64,000 nt of DNA from Acetanaerobacterium elongatum (GTDB taxonomy: Bacteria > Bacillota > Clostridia > Oscillospirales > Ruminococcaceae). Under the pieces are notes generated by a model, which saw nothing but the letters and a program-made list of their open reading frames with translations, had not been told where the DNA came from and searched no databases. The number at the start of each line of letters is the position of its first letter. Within the stretch, counting starts at the first letter, position 1. The DNA is taken from positions 1 through 64,000 of the forward strand of contig NZ_FNID01000001.1 in the NCBI RefSeq assembly GCF_900103835.1. The letters run 5' to 3'. Of the stretch, positions 1-8,114 are shown one piece after another. The position numbers were made by a program, and so were the translations under genes.

Positions 1-216
1 TCCATACAGATAGCCGATGAACAGCATGCGAAACATGATTTCCGGTTCAATTGCCGGCCTTCCGATGTTTTCGCAGTAATACGGTCTGCAAATTTCATTG
101 ATGAAAGAAAAATCAATGTATCTATCTATCTTTCTGAGCAGATGATCCTTCGGCACCAGATTTTCTATGATTACCAGTTCCATTTTTTCTTGTCGGTTTG
201 TCCCTGTATTAAGCAT
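1..216 (-). CDS. IS1182-family transposase, N-terminal part (runs off window)
   Basis: Seventy-two codons are visible before the gene leaves the window. The N-terminus has the pattern of IS1182-type DDE transposases (DUF772 region): LVPKDHLLRKID followed by IDFSFI, then a RPAIEPEIMFRMLFIGYLYG stretch. The ATG at 216 has GAGGAAAA about seven bases upstream. The catalytic DDE part lies outside the window, so whether the element is intact cannot be judged. It marks an insertion-sequence boundary at the left edge. Confidence 0.85.
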   Translation of the reverse strand, partial: MLNTGTNRQEKMELVIIENLVPKDHLLRKIDRYIDFSFINEICRPYYCENIGRPAIEPEIMFRMLFIGYLYG

Positions 217-573
217 TGATTTTTCCTCATTTCATGCGGTTTTCTTCCCTTCTATTATACCATATTTTTCATATATTTTCTCCCTTTTTTGCATAAAAAT
301 AGACCGCTGACTTGGACTTTGTCAGCGGTCTGGGAACGGCATAAAGCCGTTCAAAATAAAGAAACTTGGGCGGTGAATGTACTCATATTCCGCACCGTTT
401 ATTGAATGCTATCATGCCGTAGCAGTATCTGCAATATGCTGTAAATGTTGTTCATGAGGAGCCGCCCATTCATTTTGGAATATTAAGAGTTTAACATTGA
501 AGTATACAGGCAGTATTGTTTTTATAGTACTATTTGCACTGGGCACACATTATTCAAGTATTATTGGTTAGAT
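217..573. other. Non-coding region between transposase and aminotransferase, with two hairpins
   Basis: No convincing gene. The first 80 bases upstream of the transposase are T-rich and probably hold its promoter. At 301-331 there is a perfect 11-bp hairpin (AGACCGCTGAC, 9-nt loop, GTCAGCGGTCT), followed at 334-352 by a perfect 7-bp hairpin (GAACGGC, ATAAA, GCCGTTC). They may belong to the end of the insertion sequence. No insertion-sequence terminal repeat could be assigned because the other end is missing. Confidence 0.5.
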
Positions 574-1773
574 TTAACCGCTTACCTTTTTTAAGGTGTC
601 TGCCACATAAGCCACATCATCGTCTGAAAGCAGGGTGTGCAGCGGCAACGTAAGCTCATTCTGGTACTGCGCAAAGGCGTTAGGGAAATCTTGTATTTTA
701 AAACCCAGCCGTTTATAGGCAGTAAACATTGGCAGCGGCTTGTAATGCACGTTAGTGGATACTCCGCCCTCTGCCATACGATTAATAACCTGATTGCGCT
801 GCTTTTCATCCGCGTCTTTCAGCCTTACCGGGTAGAGGTGAAGGCTGGAACGCATCCCCTCGGCAAAATGCTGAGGCAGTATGAACCGGCTGCCGCCTAG
901 TGCTGCTTCGTAACCCTTTACAATCTCCAAGCGCCGCTGCAGAAAGGAAGGAAAACGCTCGAACTGTGCTAGGCCCACGGCGGCAAGAATATCGGGCATA
1001 TTGCATTTAAACCCCAGTGCCACAATATCGTATTCCCAGTTGCCAAGCAGGGTTTTCTCAAAAGCGTCCTTGCTCTGCCCATGCAGGGAAAACAGCATAT
1101 ACAGGTGATAAAGCTCTTCGTTTGAGACACCTTCAATGGTTTTCCATGTTACCGCTCCCCCTTCGGAGGTGGTAAGGTTCTTGACGGCGTGGAAGGAGAA
1201 GCAGCTGAAATCGGCGGCGCTGCCGCTTACCTGCCCGTTATATTCCGCCCCAAAGGAATGTGCGGCATCGGCTATAACCGCTAGCCTGCCCATCGCCTGC
1301 TGCAAACCGCTTTTGGGCCGGAACAGCCCCATTTTTGCCTGTGTAATCTGCACAAGGCGGTTGTAATCACACATCATGCCCGCCACATCTACCGCTATAA
1401 TAGCCTTGGTTTTTTCGGTAACGGCGCGTTCCACGGCATTATAATCAAGAAGAAACGAACCGGGTGCGGTATCCACCAGCACGGGCTTTGCACCAACGTG
1501 ACAGATAACACTGGCGGAAGCCGAATAGGTATAGGCTGTGGTAATCACCTCATCGCCGCGGCCAATGCCGAGAATCCTCAGTGTCAGGCCGAGTGCAGAG
1601 GTGGCAGAATTCAGGCATACCGCCCGCTCGGTGCCGCAGTACTCCGCTATAAGGTGTTCAAATTCCTTGGTTTTTGAACCGGTTGTAATCCAGCCGCTGC
1701 GCAGCACCTCAGTAACCGCGTCTATCTCCTTTTCAGAGATATCAGGGGGTGAAAAAGCTATATTCTCATCCAT
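574..1773 (-). CDS. DegT/DnrJ/EryC1/StrS-family sugar aminotransferase (ArnB-like)
   Basis: Predicted PLP-dependent aminotransferase of 399 residues, the usual length for enzymes that aminate UDP- or dTDP-keto-sugars. The Schiff-base lysine is K198 in SFHAVKNLTT, close to the SFHA(I/V)KN motif of ArnB-type enzymes. NSATSALGL (about 55-63), DVAGMMCD (about 129-136) and IADAAHSFGA (about 167-176) match the family cofactor-binding blocks. The ATG at 1773 is preferred over the upstream TTG at 1797 because AAGGTGG lies eight bases before it. No other nucleotide-sugar gene is adjacent, so the sugar substrate is unknown. Divergent from the DedA gene. Confidence 0.9.
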   Translation of the reverse strand: MDENIAFSPPDISEKEIDAVTEVLRSGWITTGSKTKEFEHLIAEYCGTERAVCLNSATSALGLTLRILGIGRGDEVITTAYTYSASASVICHVGAKPVLVDTAPGSFLLDYNAVERAVTEKTKAIIAVDVAGMMCDYNRLVQITQAKMGLFRPKSGLQQAMGRLAVIADAAHSFGAEYNGQVSGSAADFSCFSFHAVKNLTTSEGGAVTWKTIEGVSNEELYHLYMLFSLHGQSKDAFEKTLLGNWEYDIVALGFKCNMPDILAAVGLAQFERFPSFLQRRLEIVKGYEAALGGSRFILPQHFAEGMRSSLHLYPVRLKDADEKQRNQVINRMAEGGVSTNVHYKPLPMFTAYKRLGFKIQDFPNAFAQYQNELTLPLHTLLSDDDVAYVADTLKKVSG

Positions 1774-2021
1774 ACCATCAGCCACCTTTTTTCGCAACGC
1801 CGTTTTGAAGAATAGAGTTTATTGATATCGTTTATAAGAGTGATTAATGATTAATATGCACCATCGGCAAACCATATATTAGCTTTTTATAATTAAAGTT
1901 TTAAGTTCTTCACCTAACACATTAGGAATTTACCTTTTGTTCAATTTTTATAGCTGATCTGTGGTAAAATAGAAAATGAGTGAAAAAGATGATTTTTGCA
2001 GAAGCATAAGGAGAGATAAAT

Positions 2022-2675
2022 TTGCAGGAATGGATTTTGGGCATTATGAACCAGTTTGGCTACCCCGGGGTAGCGTTTTTGATTGCGCTTGAGAACATCT
2101 TCCCGCCAATACCATCGGAGATTATCCTGACGTTCGGCGGGTTTATGACTACCTACAGCCGCCTGACCAGTTGGGGTGTTATACTGGCTGCTACTGTCGG
2201 TTCTTTAGTCGGTGCGATTTTGCTCTATGCTATCGGCAGAATCTTTAAACCCGAGCGATTGGAATCGTGGCTTAGCGGCAGAGTGGGACGTATTCTTCAC
2301 CTTAAGCAGGGGGATGTTACCAAAGCCTGCGCGTGGTTTGAAAAGCGAGGCAAATCTGCGGTGTTCTTTGGCCGCTGTGTGCCGATTATCCGCAGCCTCA
2401 TCTCGGTTCCCGCAGGGATGGCAAAGATGAATATTCCGCTGTTTTTGGTATTAACCACCGCCGGATCGCTGGTTTGGAACACGGTGCTGGTTATGCTGGG
2501 AGTTGCCGCAGGTGCCTCGTGGGAACTTATTATTCAGTACACCGACCTTTACACAGCCATTACCATCGCCGTGATAGGCGGCATTGTTGTTATTCTGGCC
2601 GCACTTTATATCTATAAGAGGTTTTTAAAGAAGAAACTCTCCGGGGAGAGCAAAGGCGACGAAAGCGCTGAATAA
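2022..2675 (+). CDS. DedA-family membrane protein (VTT domain)
   Basis: 217 residues with the DedA hallmark near the N-terminus: FGYPGVAFLIALENIFPPIP then SEIILTFGGF, an amphipathic re-entrant region, followed by FFGRCVPIIRSLISVPAGMA around residues 122-141 and two C-terminal membrane helices. DedA proteins act in the cytoplasmic membrane; members of the family recycle undecaprenyl phosphate or other lipids. The start is TTG, supported by AAGGAGA eight bases upstream; no ATG fits. Substrate is not deducible from sequence. Confidence 0.92.
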   Translation: MQEWILGIMNQFGYPGVAFLIALENIFPPIPSEIILTFGGFMTTYSRLTSWGVILAATVGSLVGAILLYAIGRIFKPERLESWLSGRVGRILHLKQGDVTKACAWFEKRGKSAVFFGRCVPIIRSLISVPAGMAKMNIPLFLVLTTAGSLVWNTVLVMLGVAAGASWELIIQYTDLYTAITIAVIGGIVVILAALYIYKRFLKKKLSGESKGDESAE

Positions 2676-2681
2676 CCGCAG

Positions 2682-2718
2682 AAAACCCGATGAACCAGTT
2701 TATGATTCATCGGGTTTT
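2682..2718. terminator. Intrinsic terminator after the DedA gene
   Basis: A perfect 13-bp stem (AAAACCCGATGAA / TTCATCGGGTTTT) with an 11-nt loop ends in a T run on the plus strand. It lies between two convergent genes and the A tract on its left side could let it work for the minus-strand protease gene too. Confidence 0.9.
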
Positions 2719-2740
2719 GTATGTATATGAGGATTAGTCA

Positions 2741-3403
2741 TTATAAGAGGATATAAGATAATACTGTAATAACAGCATCATGCAATCCGTGCGCAAGAGC
2801 AAGGGAGAGCAGCGAGCAATTCTTTATTTTCCACCTGCAAAAAGCGTAACCCAGCCCCAGTATCGAGGTCATAACAACATTCATAATATTAAGCGTATTG
2901 GGAAAATGCCATAGGCCAAACAAGAGCGCCGAAAATATTACGGGCATCCATTCCTTTTGCGAGAGGGCCTTTATTCTGCTGTAAAAATACCCACGAAAAG
3001 CAACTTCTTCTCCAAAACCGACGCAGATGATATCGTAAAAAACATAAAAAATCAGAATAGGCAGTGATCTGCACTTAAAACCTAATACTTCGGTTTTGTT
3101 TATTCCAATTAACAATGGAATTATAACACAAACACCTATTGTAACAGCCAAAATTGCAGCCGCGGCCAGCAGCTGCTTTCCAGCCTTCTCCTTCGAAAAG
3201 CCTAGTGATGAGAACGGTATTTTCTCAAGCTTTATTACTGCCAGCGGAATCGCGGTTAATATAACATACACCAAAACTGTAAGTGCCATTTTTGCACCCA
3301 CTGTGTTGCCAAGCTTTACAATATCCGATGAAAACGCAACAACTGTCATCAGTAGGATATATACTACAGCCATCTCTATCACCGGTTTGAATTGTTGTTT
3401 CAT
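2741..3403 (-). CDS. CPBP-family intramembrane metalloprotease (Abi)
   Basis: 220 residues, strongly hydrophobic. It carries the CPBP motifs: EEVAFRG (residues 132-138, EExxxR), HFPN (166-169, FxxxH region) and a third histidine region LALAHGLHDA near 201-210. These residues coordinate the metal of an intramembrane protease related to Rce1. The ATG at 3403 with GGGGGA six bases upstream is preferred to an in-frame GTG at 3430 with no ribosome binding site. Its substrate is unknown; relatives act in bacteriocin self-immunity or protein maturation, but no bacteriocin gene was seen nearby. Confidence 0.88.
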   Translation of the reverse strand: MKQQFKPVIEMAVVYILLMTVVAFSSDIVKLGNTVGAKMALTVLVYVILTAIPLAVIKLEKIPFSSLGFSKEKAGKQLLAAAAILAVTIGVCVIIPLLIGINKTEVLGFKCRSLPILIFYVFYDIICVGFGEEVAFRGYFYSRIKALSQKEWMPVIFSALLFGLWHFPNTLNIMNVVMTSILGLGYAFCRWKIKNCSLLSLALAHGLHDAVITVLSYILL

Positions 3404-3479
3404 TGCGTCTTCCCCCAAAAGGACTACCACTTTTCCGATAAATACTTTTATTCATAAGCCTCTTTACAACGAAAAGCAA

Positions 3480-3887
3480 CTATTCCTTACCTATCTTCCA
3501 CTCTAACTTGTAGCTTCCCTTGTGCTTTACCGCATCAAATCGAACCGTGTAGTCGCCGCTCTTTTCAAGCTTTACGCTGAAGCTGGAGGTGGGAAGATCG
3601 GTACCCTGATAACAGGAGCTACCTTCCTGATCGGTGATGGAAAGGCTTAGCTTTCCTTCCTCTGTTTTAATGTCAACATCCGCCTCGGCGGTTTCGCCGG
3701 AATCAAGATGGAAGGTATTTGCCTTATAACCGTTAAAGTATTGGTAGCTCATCGACATACCGGTGGAGGTGTTATTCTCTATGGACCCTATAGTGGTGTA
3801 ACTGCCGCTGGTACAGGCAGTGGTAAGCAGCAATACCGGCAACAGCACCGGCGCCAACCGGAAGATTCGTTTAATCACATCTATCAT
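3480..3887 (-). CDS. Predicted small lipoprotein, function unknown
   Basis: 135 residues with a lipoprotein signal peptide: basic start, a leucine-rich core and lipobox LTTAC, so the mature protein would be anchored outside the membrane at Cys25. The remainder looks like one small beta domain rich in Thr, Ser and Tyr (NGYKANTFHLDSGETAEADV and a C-terminal SGDYTVRFDAVKHKGSYKLE). I do not recognise a family. It precedes the CPBP gene in the same direction with no clear terminator between, so they may share a transcript. Confidence 0.75.
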   Translation of the reverse strand: MIDVIKRIFRLAPVLLPVLLLTTACTSGSYTTIGSIENNTSTGMSMSYQYFNGYKANTFHLDSGETAEADVDIKTEEGKLSLSITDQEGSSCYQGTDLPTSSFSVKLEKSGDYTVRFDAVKHKGSYKLEWKIGKE

Positions 3888-4011
3888 TCCTTCCTGCAGA
3901 TATTATAAAGGGCTGTGCAGCCAAAAGCCGTCTGCCTTTGACTGCAGCAGCATCTATTAAAGGCTTCGCCACTGCCGTTACTTCTGGCGACTGTCGGGGT
4001 GCCGTTAAATA

Positions 4012-4815
4012 TTATTCAAGATTCAGTTTTTTGTTGAGAATAACATTTGAGATGATATAATACCCTATACCAAAAAGAATGTTCAGCAAAAGAATCGAGC
4101 CAAAGAATAACGACATTAGCCCGGTAGTCAGCTGAGATTCATCAATATTAATACCGTTCGGATTTATTACATAAATGATTGCCACAATGATGCTGGAAAC
4201 TAGCTGGCTTACAAAATTAAGTGCGATAAACGCACCAAAGGAAGCTATTAGCTTGTGACGGGTAAACAACTGACCGATAGAGATGGACGCATAGATATAC
4301 AGAATACTGCTAAAGAGTGATACGAAAACCGAAGCCACCATCCATGCAATAAATACATTCTTATCAAAGGGTACACTCCAGTTATAAAAAGCAGTTATCA
4401 GTTGATTAAACTTCTCGAAGAAATCCGCCTGTGCGAGCATAGCAAACAGCGATAGAATAACAACAAGAAAGCTGATTACCTCCCAAGCCACCGACATCAA
4501 AAGCTTTGCAACGATATTCTGCTGCGGCGTTACCGGAAGAGTAAACATCAGGTAGCCCTCGTCGCCCAGCAGGTTTTTATAATAACGCTGTATCATTACA
4601 ACAAAGGTTAGTATAAAGGTAGCCGCAATGGCTAGCACATACACCATCATTGCCAGTCCTGAAGGAATGGCCAGCAGGCCTCCCTTTTCGGTGTTACCCT
4701 GATTTAACATAAAAAAGAATCGGTTTACTATTGCAAATAGCAGAATAGCACCATAAAACGGTAAAAACACTCGTGAGGTAGCCTTCCATTCGTATTTTAA
4801 CAGCTTGCCTAACAT
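4012..4815 (-). CDS. ABC-2-type transporter permease, YtrABC-like system
   Basis: 267 residues with about six hydrophobic segments and the MLGKLLKYEWKATSR start seen in ABC-2 permeases. It overlaps the ATPase gene by seven bases, and GGGAGG precedes the ATG. Together with the ATPase and GntR regulator it forms the three-gene layout of YtrABC-type systems, which in Bacillus respond to cell-wall antibiotics. No substrate can be read from the sequence. Confidence 0.85.
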   Translation of the reverse strand: MLGKLLKYEWKATSRVFLPFYGAILLFAIVNRFFFMLNQGNTEKGGLLAIPSGLAMMVYVLAIAATFILTFVVMIQRYYKNLLGDEGYLMFTLPVTPQQNIVAKLLMSVAWEVISFLVVILSLFAMLAQADFFEKFNQLITAFYNWSVPFDKNVFIAWMVASVFVSLFSSILYIYASISIGQLFTRHKLIASFGAFIALNFVSQLVSSIIVAIIYVINPNGINIDESQLTTGLMSLFFGSILLLNILFGIGYYIISNVILNKKLNLE

Positions 4816-5507
4816 CTGAACACCTCCCTGAAGATTGCGTCAATCGATTTGCCATACTGCGTACGGAGTTCATCCACGCTGCCCTTCATGGTAATGCAGC
4901 CGTTGGAGATGATAATTACATCATCGAGTACCTGCTCAACGTCGGCAATCAGGTGGGTTGAGATCAACACCGTGGCGTTCTCGTTGTAGTTGGTAATGAT
5001 GGTATTGATGATATAGTCGCGTGCAGCGGGATCTACGCCGCCGATGGGCTCATCGAGCAGGTAGAGATCCGCCTCGCGGCTCATTACCAGTATCAGCTGA
5101 ACCTTCTCCTTGGTGCCCTTGGACATCGTTTTTAAGCGGTCATCTGCGTTGATATTCAGCTTCTGAAGCATATCATAGGCCTTTTTGGGGTTAAAGTTCT
5201 CATAAAAATCCGTAAAGAGTTCAATGATATCCTTTACGCGCATCCAATCGCTAAGATAGGTTCGCTCCGGCAGATAGGAGACGATCTTTTTCGTCTCGGT
5301 ACCCGGCTGTTGGCCGTTAATAAGAATCTCACCCTTGGTGGGGGTAATCAGCCCGTTTGCAAGCTTAATCAGGGTGCTTTTACCACTGCCGTTTGGCCCG
5401 AGCAGCCCCACAATGCGCCCGCGGTTTACCGTGAGGTTTACATCACACAGTGCATCCTTGCCGGAATAGCTTTTACCCAGGGCCCGGCACTCCAAGATAG
5501 GGTTCAT
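4809..5507 (-). CDS. ABC transporter ATP-binding protein
   Basis: 232 residues. Walker A is GPNGSGKST (residues 37-45), Walker B is DLYLLDEP about residue 150, and a switch histidine lies in STH (ISTHLIADVEQV). The signature motif is MSKGTKEK rather than LSGGQ, a divergence often seen in ATPases of the YtrB/CcmA kind. It overlaps the GntR gene by four bases and the permease by seven, so the three are almost certainly co-translated. AAGGAGG precedes the ATG. Confidence 0.92.
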   Translation of the reverse strand: MNPILECRALGKSYSGKDALCDVNLTVNRGRIVGLLGPNGSGKSTLIKLANGLITPTKGEILINGQQPGTETKKIVSYLPERTYLSDWMRVKDIIELFTDFYENFNPKKAYDMLQKLNINADDRLKTMSKGTKEKVQLILVMSREADLYLLDEPIGGVDPAARDYIINTIITNYNENATVLISTHLIADVEQVLDDVIIISNGCITMKGSVDELRTQYGKSIDAIFREVFRC

Positions 5508-5875
5508 TGCACGTTCTCCTCCTTCACCGATGTCATGAGCGCTACTGTCTCCTGCTTGGTAAAGCCCAGCCTGCTCATCTTCTCTAAAAACTCTTTAATC
5601 TGTTCGATCGCCAGATTATTTTTAAGCTGCTCCACCATACTCTTATCCTCCGTAATATAGCGCCCGCTGGTGCGCTGTGTATAGACAAGCCCGGCCTGCT
5701 CTAGATCAGCCAGCGCCTTCTGCATGGTATTGGGGTTTACCGCCGCTTCCGCTGCAAGATCGCGCACCGAAGGCAGCTTGTCGCCCGGTTTGTAACAACC
5801 GGATACAATACTCAGCTGAAAATGCTCGATGAGCTGCTTGTATATCGGACGATCGGAATCAAGTTCCCATGTCAA
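5504..5875 (-). CDS. GntR-family repressor, YtrA subfamily
   Basis: 123 residues: an N-terminal winged helix (PIYKQLIEHFQLSIVSGCYK, then KLPSVRDLAAEAAVNPNTMQ and a TQRTSGRYI wing) with a short helical tail of about 45 residues, the architecture of YtrA-type regulators of ABC transporters. The start is TTG at 5875, set by AGGAG eight bases upstream. It is first in the operon and the palindrome just upstream is its likely operator, so it should repress itself and the transporter. Confidence 0.93.
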   Translation of the reverse strand: MTWELDSDRPIYKQLIEHFQLSIVSGCYKPGDKLPSVRDLAAEAAVNPNTMQKALADLEQAGLVYTQRTSGRYITEDKSMVEQLKNNLAIEQIKEFLEKMSRLGFTKQETVALMTSVKEENVQ

Positions 5876-5890
5876 GTGATCATCTCCTCT

Positions 5891-5947
5891 TGTATTATTG
5901 TATTAAGAGCTTAATACAATAATACAGTAATACAGTTACGCTGTCAA
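5891..5947 (-). promoter_or_regulatory. Promoter with perfect 34-base palindromic operator for the GntR/ABC operon
   Basis: The palindrome has 17-bp arms (TGTATTATTGTATTAAG, 2-nt spacer AG, CTTAATACAATAATACA) at 5891-5926. On the minus strand, TTGACA (5947-5942) and TATTAT (5924-5919) are 17 bp apart, so the -10 box lies inside the operator and binding would block RNA polymerase. An extra half-site-like AATACAG repeat lies between the boxes. Confidence 0.9.
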
Positions 5948-5965
5948 TAGGTTACTTAAAAAAAT

Positions 5966-6004
5966 TTTAGGCATCTGTTCGAGTTCCCCCTACAGATGCC
6001 TAAA
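5966..6004 (-). terminator. Intrinsic terminator after the M14-like gene pair
   Basis: A perfect 13-bp stem (TTTAGGCATCTGT / ACAGATGCCTAAA) is followed on the minus strand by a long T run. It ends the transcript of the two M14-like genes. Confidence 0.88.
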
Positions 6005-6040
6005 AACATTTATACTAACCTGTATTTAACGTATGCGGCC

Positions 6041-6976
6041 TTATATGTGCAGCCTGCGAATGATCTTGTATACCACGGTATTCTCCATAACTAAGGGGCG
6101 GTTGTTCGTAAAGAAGACGATGCCGTCGGTAGGGGCAGTTATCCTTGAGATAACATTTCCCTCGTATGGGTGAATGATCTCGGCTACCGTTTCACCGTGG
6201 ATTACCTCATCATTCGGGCTTTTTAAACCGCGGAAGATACCCGCACTTTCGGTTTTAACCGAAATCAGATTATCCTCCTGCACAACACTTGAGATGTAGC
6301 CCCCGTGGCCGGAATACTTAATAATGCCCATGCGCATTAAGAAGCGCAGTACCGCACCTAAACCCAACGCTGCCGACTTTTCGTCAATATTGTCGGTTTC
6401 GTTGGTATATACCGAGAAGGCGTTGGTCTTCCACTTTTGAAGGTTATAGTTAAGGGTGGAGGTATCCACCGGACGTGGTTTGCGCATAACCACATAGGGC
6501 AGCCCAAACAGTGCGGCAAGGCTGGAGGTTTGAAAGCCGGTTTCCATCATGCGCACATGGGGAATGAAATCTCCGGGCATATAAAACGAGGCGAACTGAA
6601 TACCGTATTGGTATTGCTGTACCTCCTCAAACACACTTGCCGCGATGCGCTCGGTAATCTCGCCGTCTGCCCTGCCGGGAAATCTACGGTTGATATCGGA
6701 GTCATCCACCGCCCAAAACCGCTTGCCGATATTCATGGAAAAGTGGTTGACCGAGGGGATAACCAGTATCTCGCGGCCTGAGGCAATTGCCCCATTCTGC
6801 TCTAAGCGTTTTAAGGTATTAACCAGCTGTGAGCAGATGTAAAGCTGTTGAATCTCGTTGCCCCTGATAGCACCCACGATGCAGGCTGTTTTTTCGCCAC
6901 TGCCGAACCGGTAACCGTGTATTTTAAACTCACCGCGATAGGGCGACTGCAGCGAGTAGATTATTTCGTTCTTCAC
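6041..6976 (-). CDS. M14-like (AstE/AspA-type) protein lacking zinc ligands, probable pseudoenzyme
   Basis: 311 residues, same fold signature as its upstream neighbour but with the active site altered. Where active members have HGxE, this has RGNE (R38, E41); the DIHS histidine is replaced by Ala129 in QFASF; and the catalytic glutamate after the VPTLVAE block has no counterpart. The substrate-binding NR-FPG element (N96, R97) is kept. The GTG start at 6976 is set by AAGGAG nine bases upstream; a longer reading would run into the neighbouring gene. It is 64 bases downstream of the intact paralogue in one operon, so it may be a regulatory or scaffold partner. Confidence 0.82.
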   Translation of the reverse strand: MKNEIIYSLQSPYRGEFKIHGYRFGSGEKTACIVGAIRGNEIQQLYICSQLVNTLKRLEQNGAIASGREILVIPSVNHFSMNIGKRFWAVDDSDINRRFPGRADGEITERIAASVFEEVQQYQYGIQFASFYMPGDFIPHVRMMETGFQTSSLAALFGLPYVVMRKPRPVDTSTLNYNLQKWKTNAFSVYTNETDNIDEKSAALGLGAVLRFLMRMGIIKYSGHGGYISSVVQEDNLISVKTESAGIFRGLKSPNDEVIHGETVAEIIHPYEGNVISRITAPTDGIVFFTNNRPLVMENTVVYKIIRRLHI

Positions 6977-7040
6977 AGATATTTGCTCCTTTCCGGGTAT
7001 GTATTCTGTTATTCGAAGGTATTCCGGTATGCTGCGAATG

Positions 7041-7982
7041 CTATGCAGGCACGGTATCCTTAAAAATGCGTGCCAGCAGCGTACCCTTGTATGCAACGGG
7101 ATATTCCCGCAGGGTGAATATCCTCCCCGCACAGGGAGCTGTAACCCGCTGCTGCAACTGACCAAGCGCCGGGCTTACAATATCGCCGAGGTGTTCGCCT
7201 TTTGAAACCGTAGCTCCAAGGCAAACGGCAGGCACAAATACACCGGAAGCTTCAGCGCTCACAAGGCAAAGCTCCCCCTCGCTTAAAAGGCCGGGAGTAC
7301 AAACCGCGGGCACTTCACCCTGCAAAATATCGATTTCATGCAGCAGCCTGACTATGCCGTCGGTCAGCCGCAGGCCATATTCTGTGTTAATACGCATCCC
7401 TGCGCCTATTTCGGCCACCAGCGTAGGTACACCGATGGCATTCAGGCTCTGAGCAAGGGTGGCTTCCAATACGGTAGAGGATTCATAAACCCAGATGAGA
7501 TCGGTATTTAACAACCGCGCATACGGCATAAGCCGGGGAGCGTTTTCCCTGCTAAGACGCACCTGCGGCAGTTCGTTTAAAAAGATATCGCTGGAATGGA
7601 TATCTATGCACAGGTCGGCACCTGCGATGTCTTCGATAATCTTCGCCGCCACATACTCCACCGCGCTGCCGTTTTCTGAGCCCGGGAAGATGCGGTTCAT
7701 GTCCAGATCAAACATCGGGATGCCGCGGTGAATGGAATCAAGCCCCAGGGGGTTCAGCGCCGGGTAGATATCTACTATACCCTTAAGCTGCTGTGGTACT
7801 TTGCTAAGCCTTCGTGCAAGCTCATAGCAGATAAACTGGCCGTCCAGCTCATCCCCATGTGTGCCGGTAACAATACATACCCGCTTGCACTTTTTCTGAT
7901 TATCTACCGGCTGTAACCGGTTCTTTTGTATGGTAAGCTGCTCATCGACGGGCAAGCCCACCGAAACAACATTCATTAACAT
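7041..7982 (-). CDS. M14-family succinylglutamate desuccinylase/aspartoacylase-like hydrolase
   Basis: 313 residues. Zinc ligands H42 and E45 (GTHGDE) and H129 (CIDIHSS), substrate-binding R97 (DMNRIFPG) and general base E192 (PTLVAEIGAG) are all present, so it should be an active zinc amidohydrolase or carboxypeptidase-like enzyme. The C-terminal part has a beta-barrel (biotinyl/lipoyl-like) character (VSAEASGVFVPAVCLGATVSKG, with APCAGRIFTL), typical of the AspA branch. The ATG at 7982 has GGGGGA seven bases upstream. The true substrate is unknown; it heads a two-gene operon with a degenerate paralogue. Confidence 0.88.
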   Translation of the reverse strand: MLMNVVSVGLPVDEQLTIQKNRLQPVDNQKKCKRVCIVTGTHGDELDGQFICYELARRLSKVPQQLKGIVDIYPALNPLGLDSIHRGIPMFDLDMNRIFPGSENGSAVEYVAAKIIEDIAGADLCIDIHSSDIFLNELPQVRLSRENAPRLMPYARLLNTDLIWVYESSTVLEATLAQSLNAIGVPTLVAEIGAGMRINTEYGLRLTDGIVRLLHEIDILQGEVPAVCTPGLLSEGELCLVSAEASGVFVPAVCLGATVSKGEHLGDIVSPALGQLQQRVTAPCAGRIFTLREYPVAYKGTLLARIFKDTVPA

Positions 7983-8038
7983 AATCTTTTCCCCCATATG
8001 GCTTTATAAAATGAAAGTTGCCCCTGAAGGCATAGAAA

Positions 8039-8063
8039 AAAGGCGCTCTTTTCGAGCGCCTTT
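8039..8063 (-). terminator. Intrinsic terminator after the lipoprotein gene at 8115
   Basis: A 10-bp stem (AAAGGCGCTC / GAGCGCCTTT) with a 5-nt loop, followed on the minus strand by six T residues. Confidence 0.9.
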
Positions 8064-8114
8064 GCTAACCCTATTGTACTTGTTTATCTGAGCACTGTCA
8101 AGTAAGTAAGGCTT

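Noticed and set aside
6437-7205. Plus-strand frames over the M14-like genes
   Set aside because: Shadows of the two minus-strand genes without ribosome binding sites.
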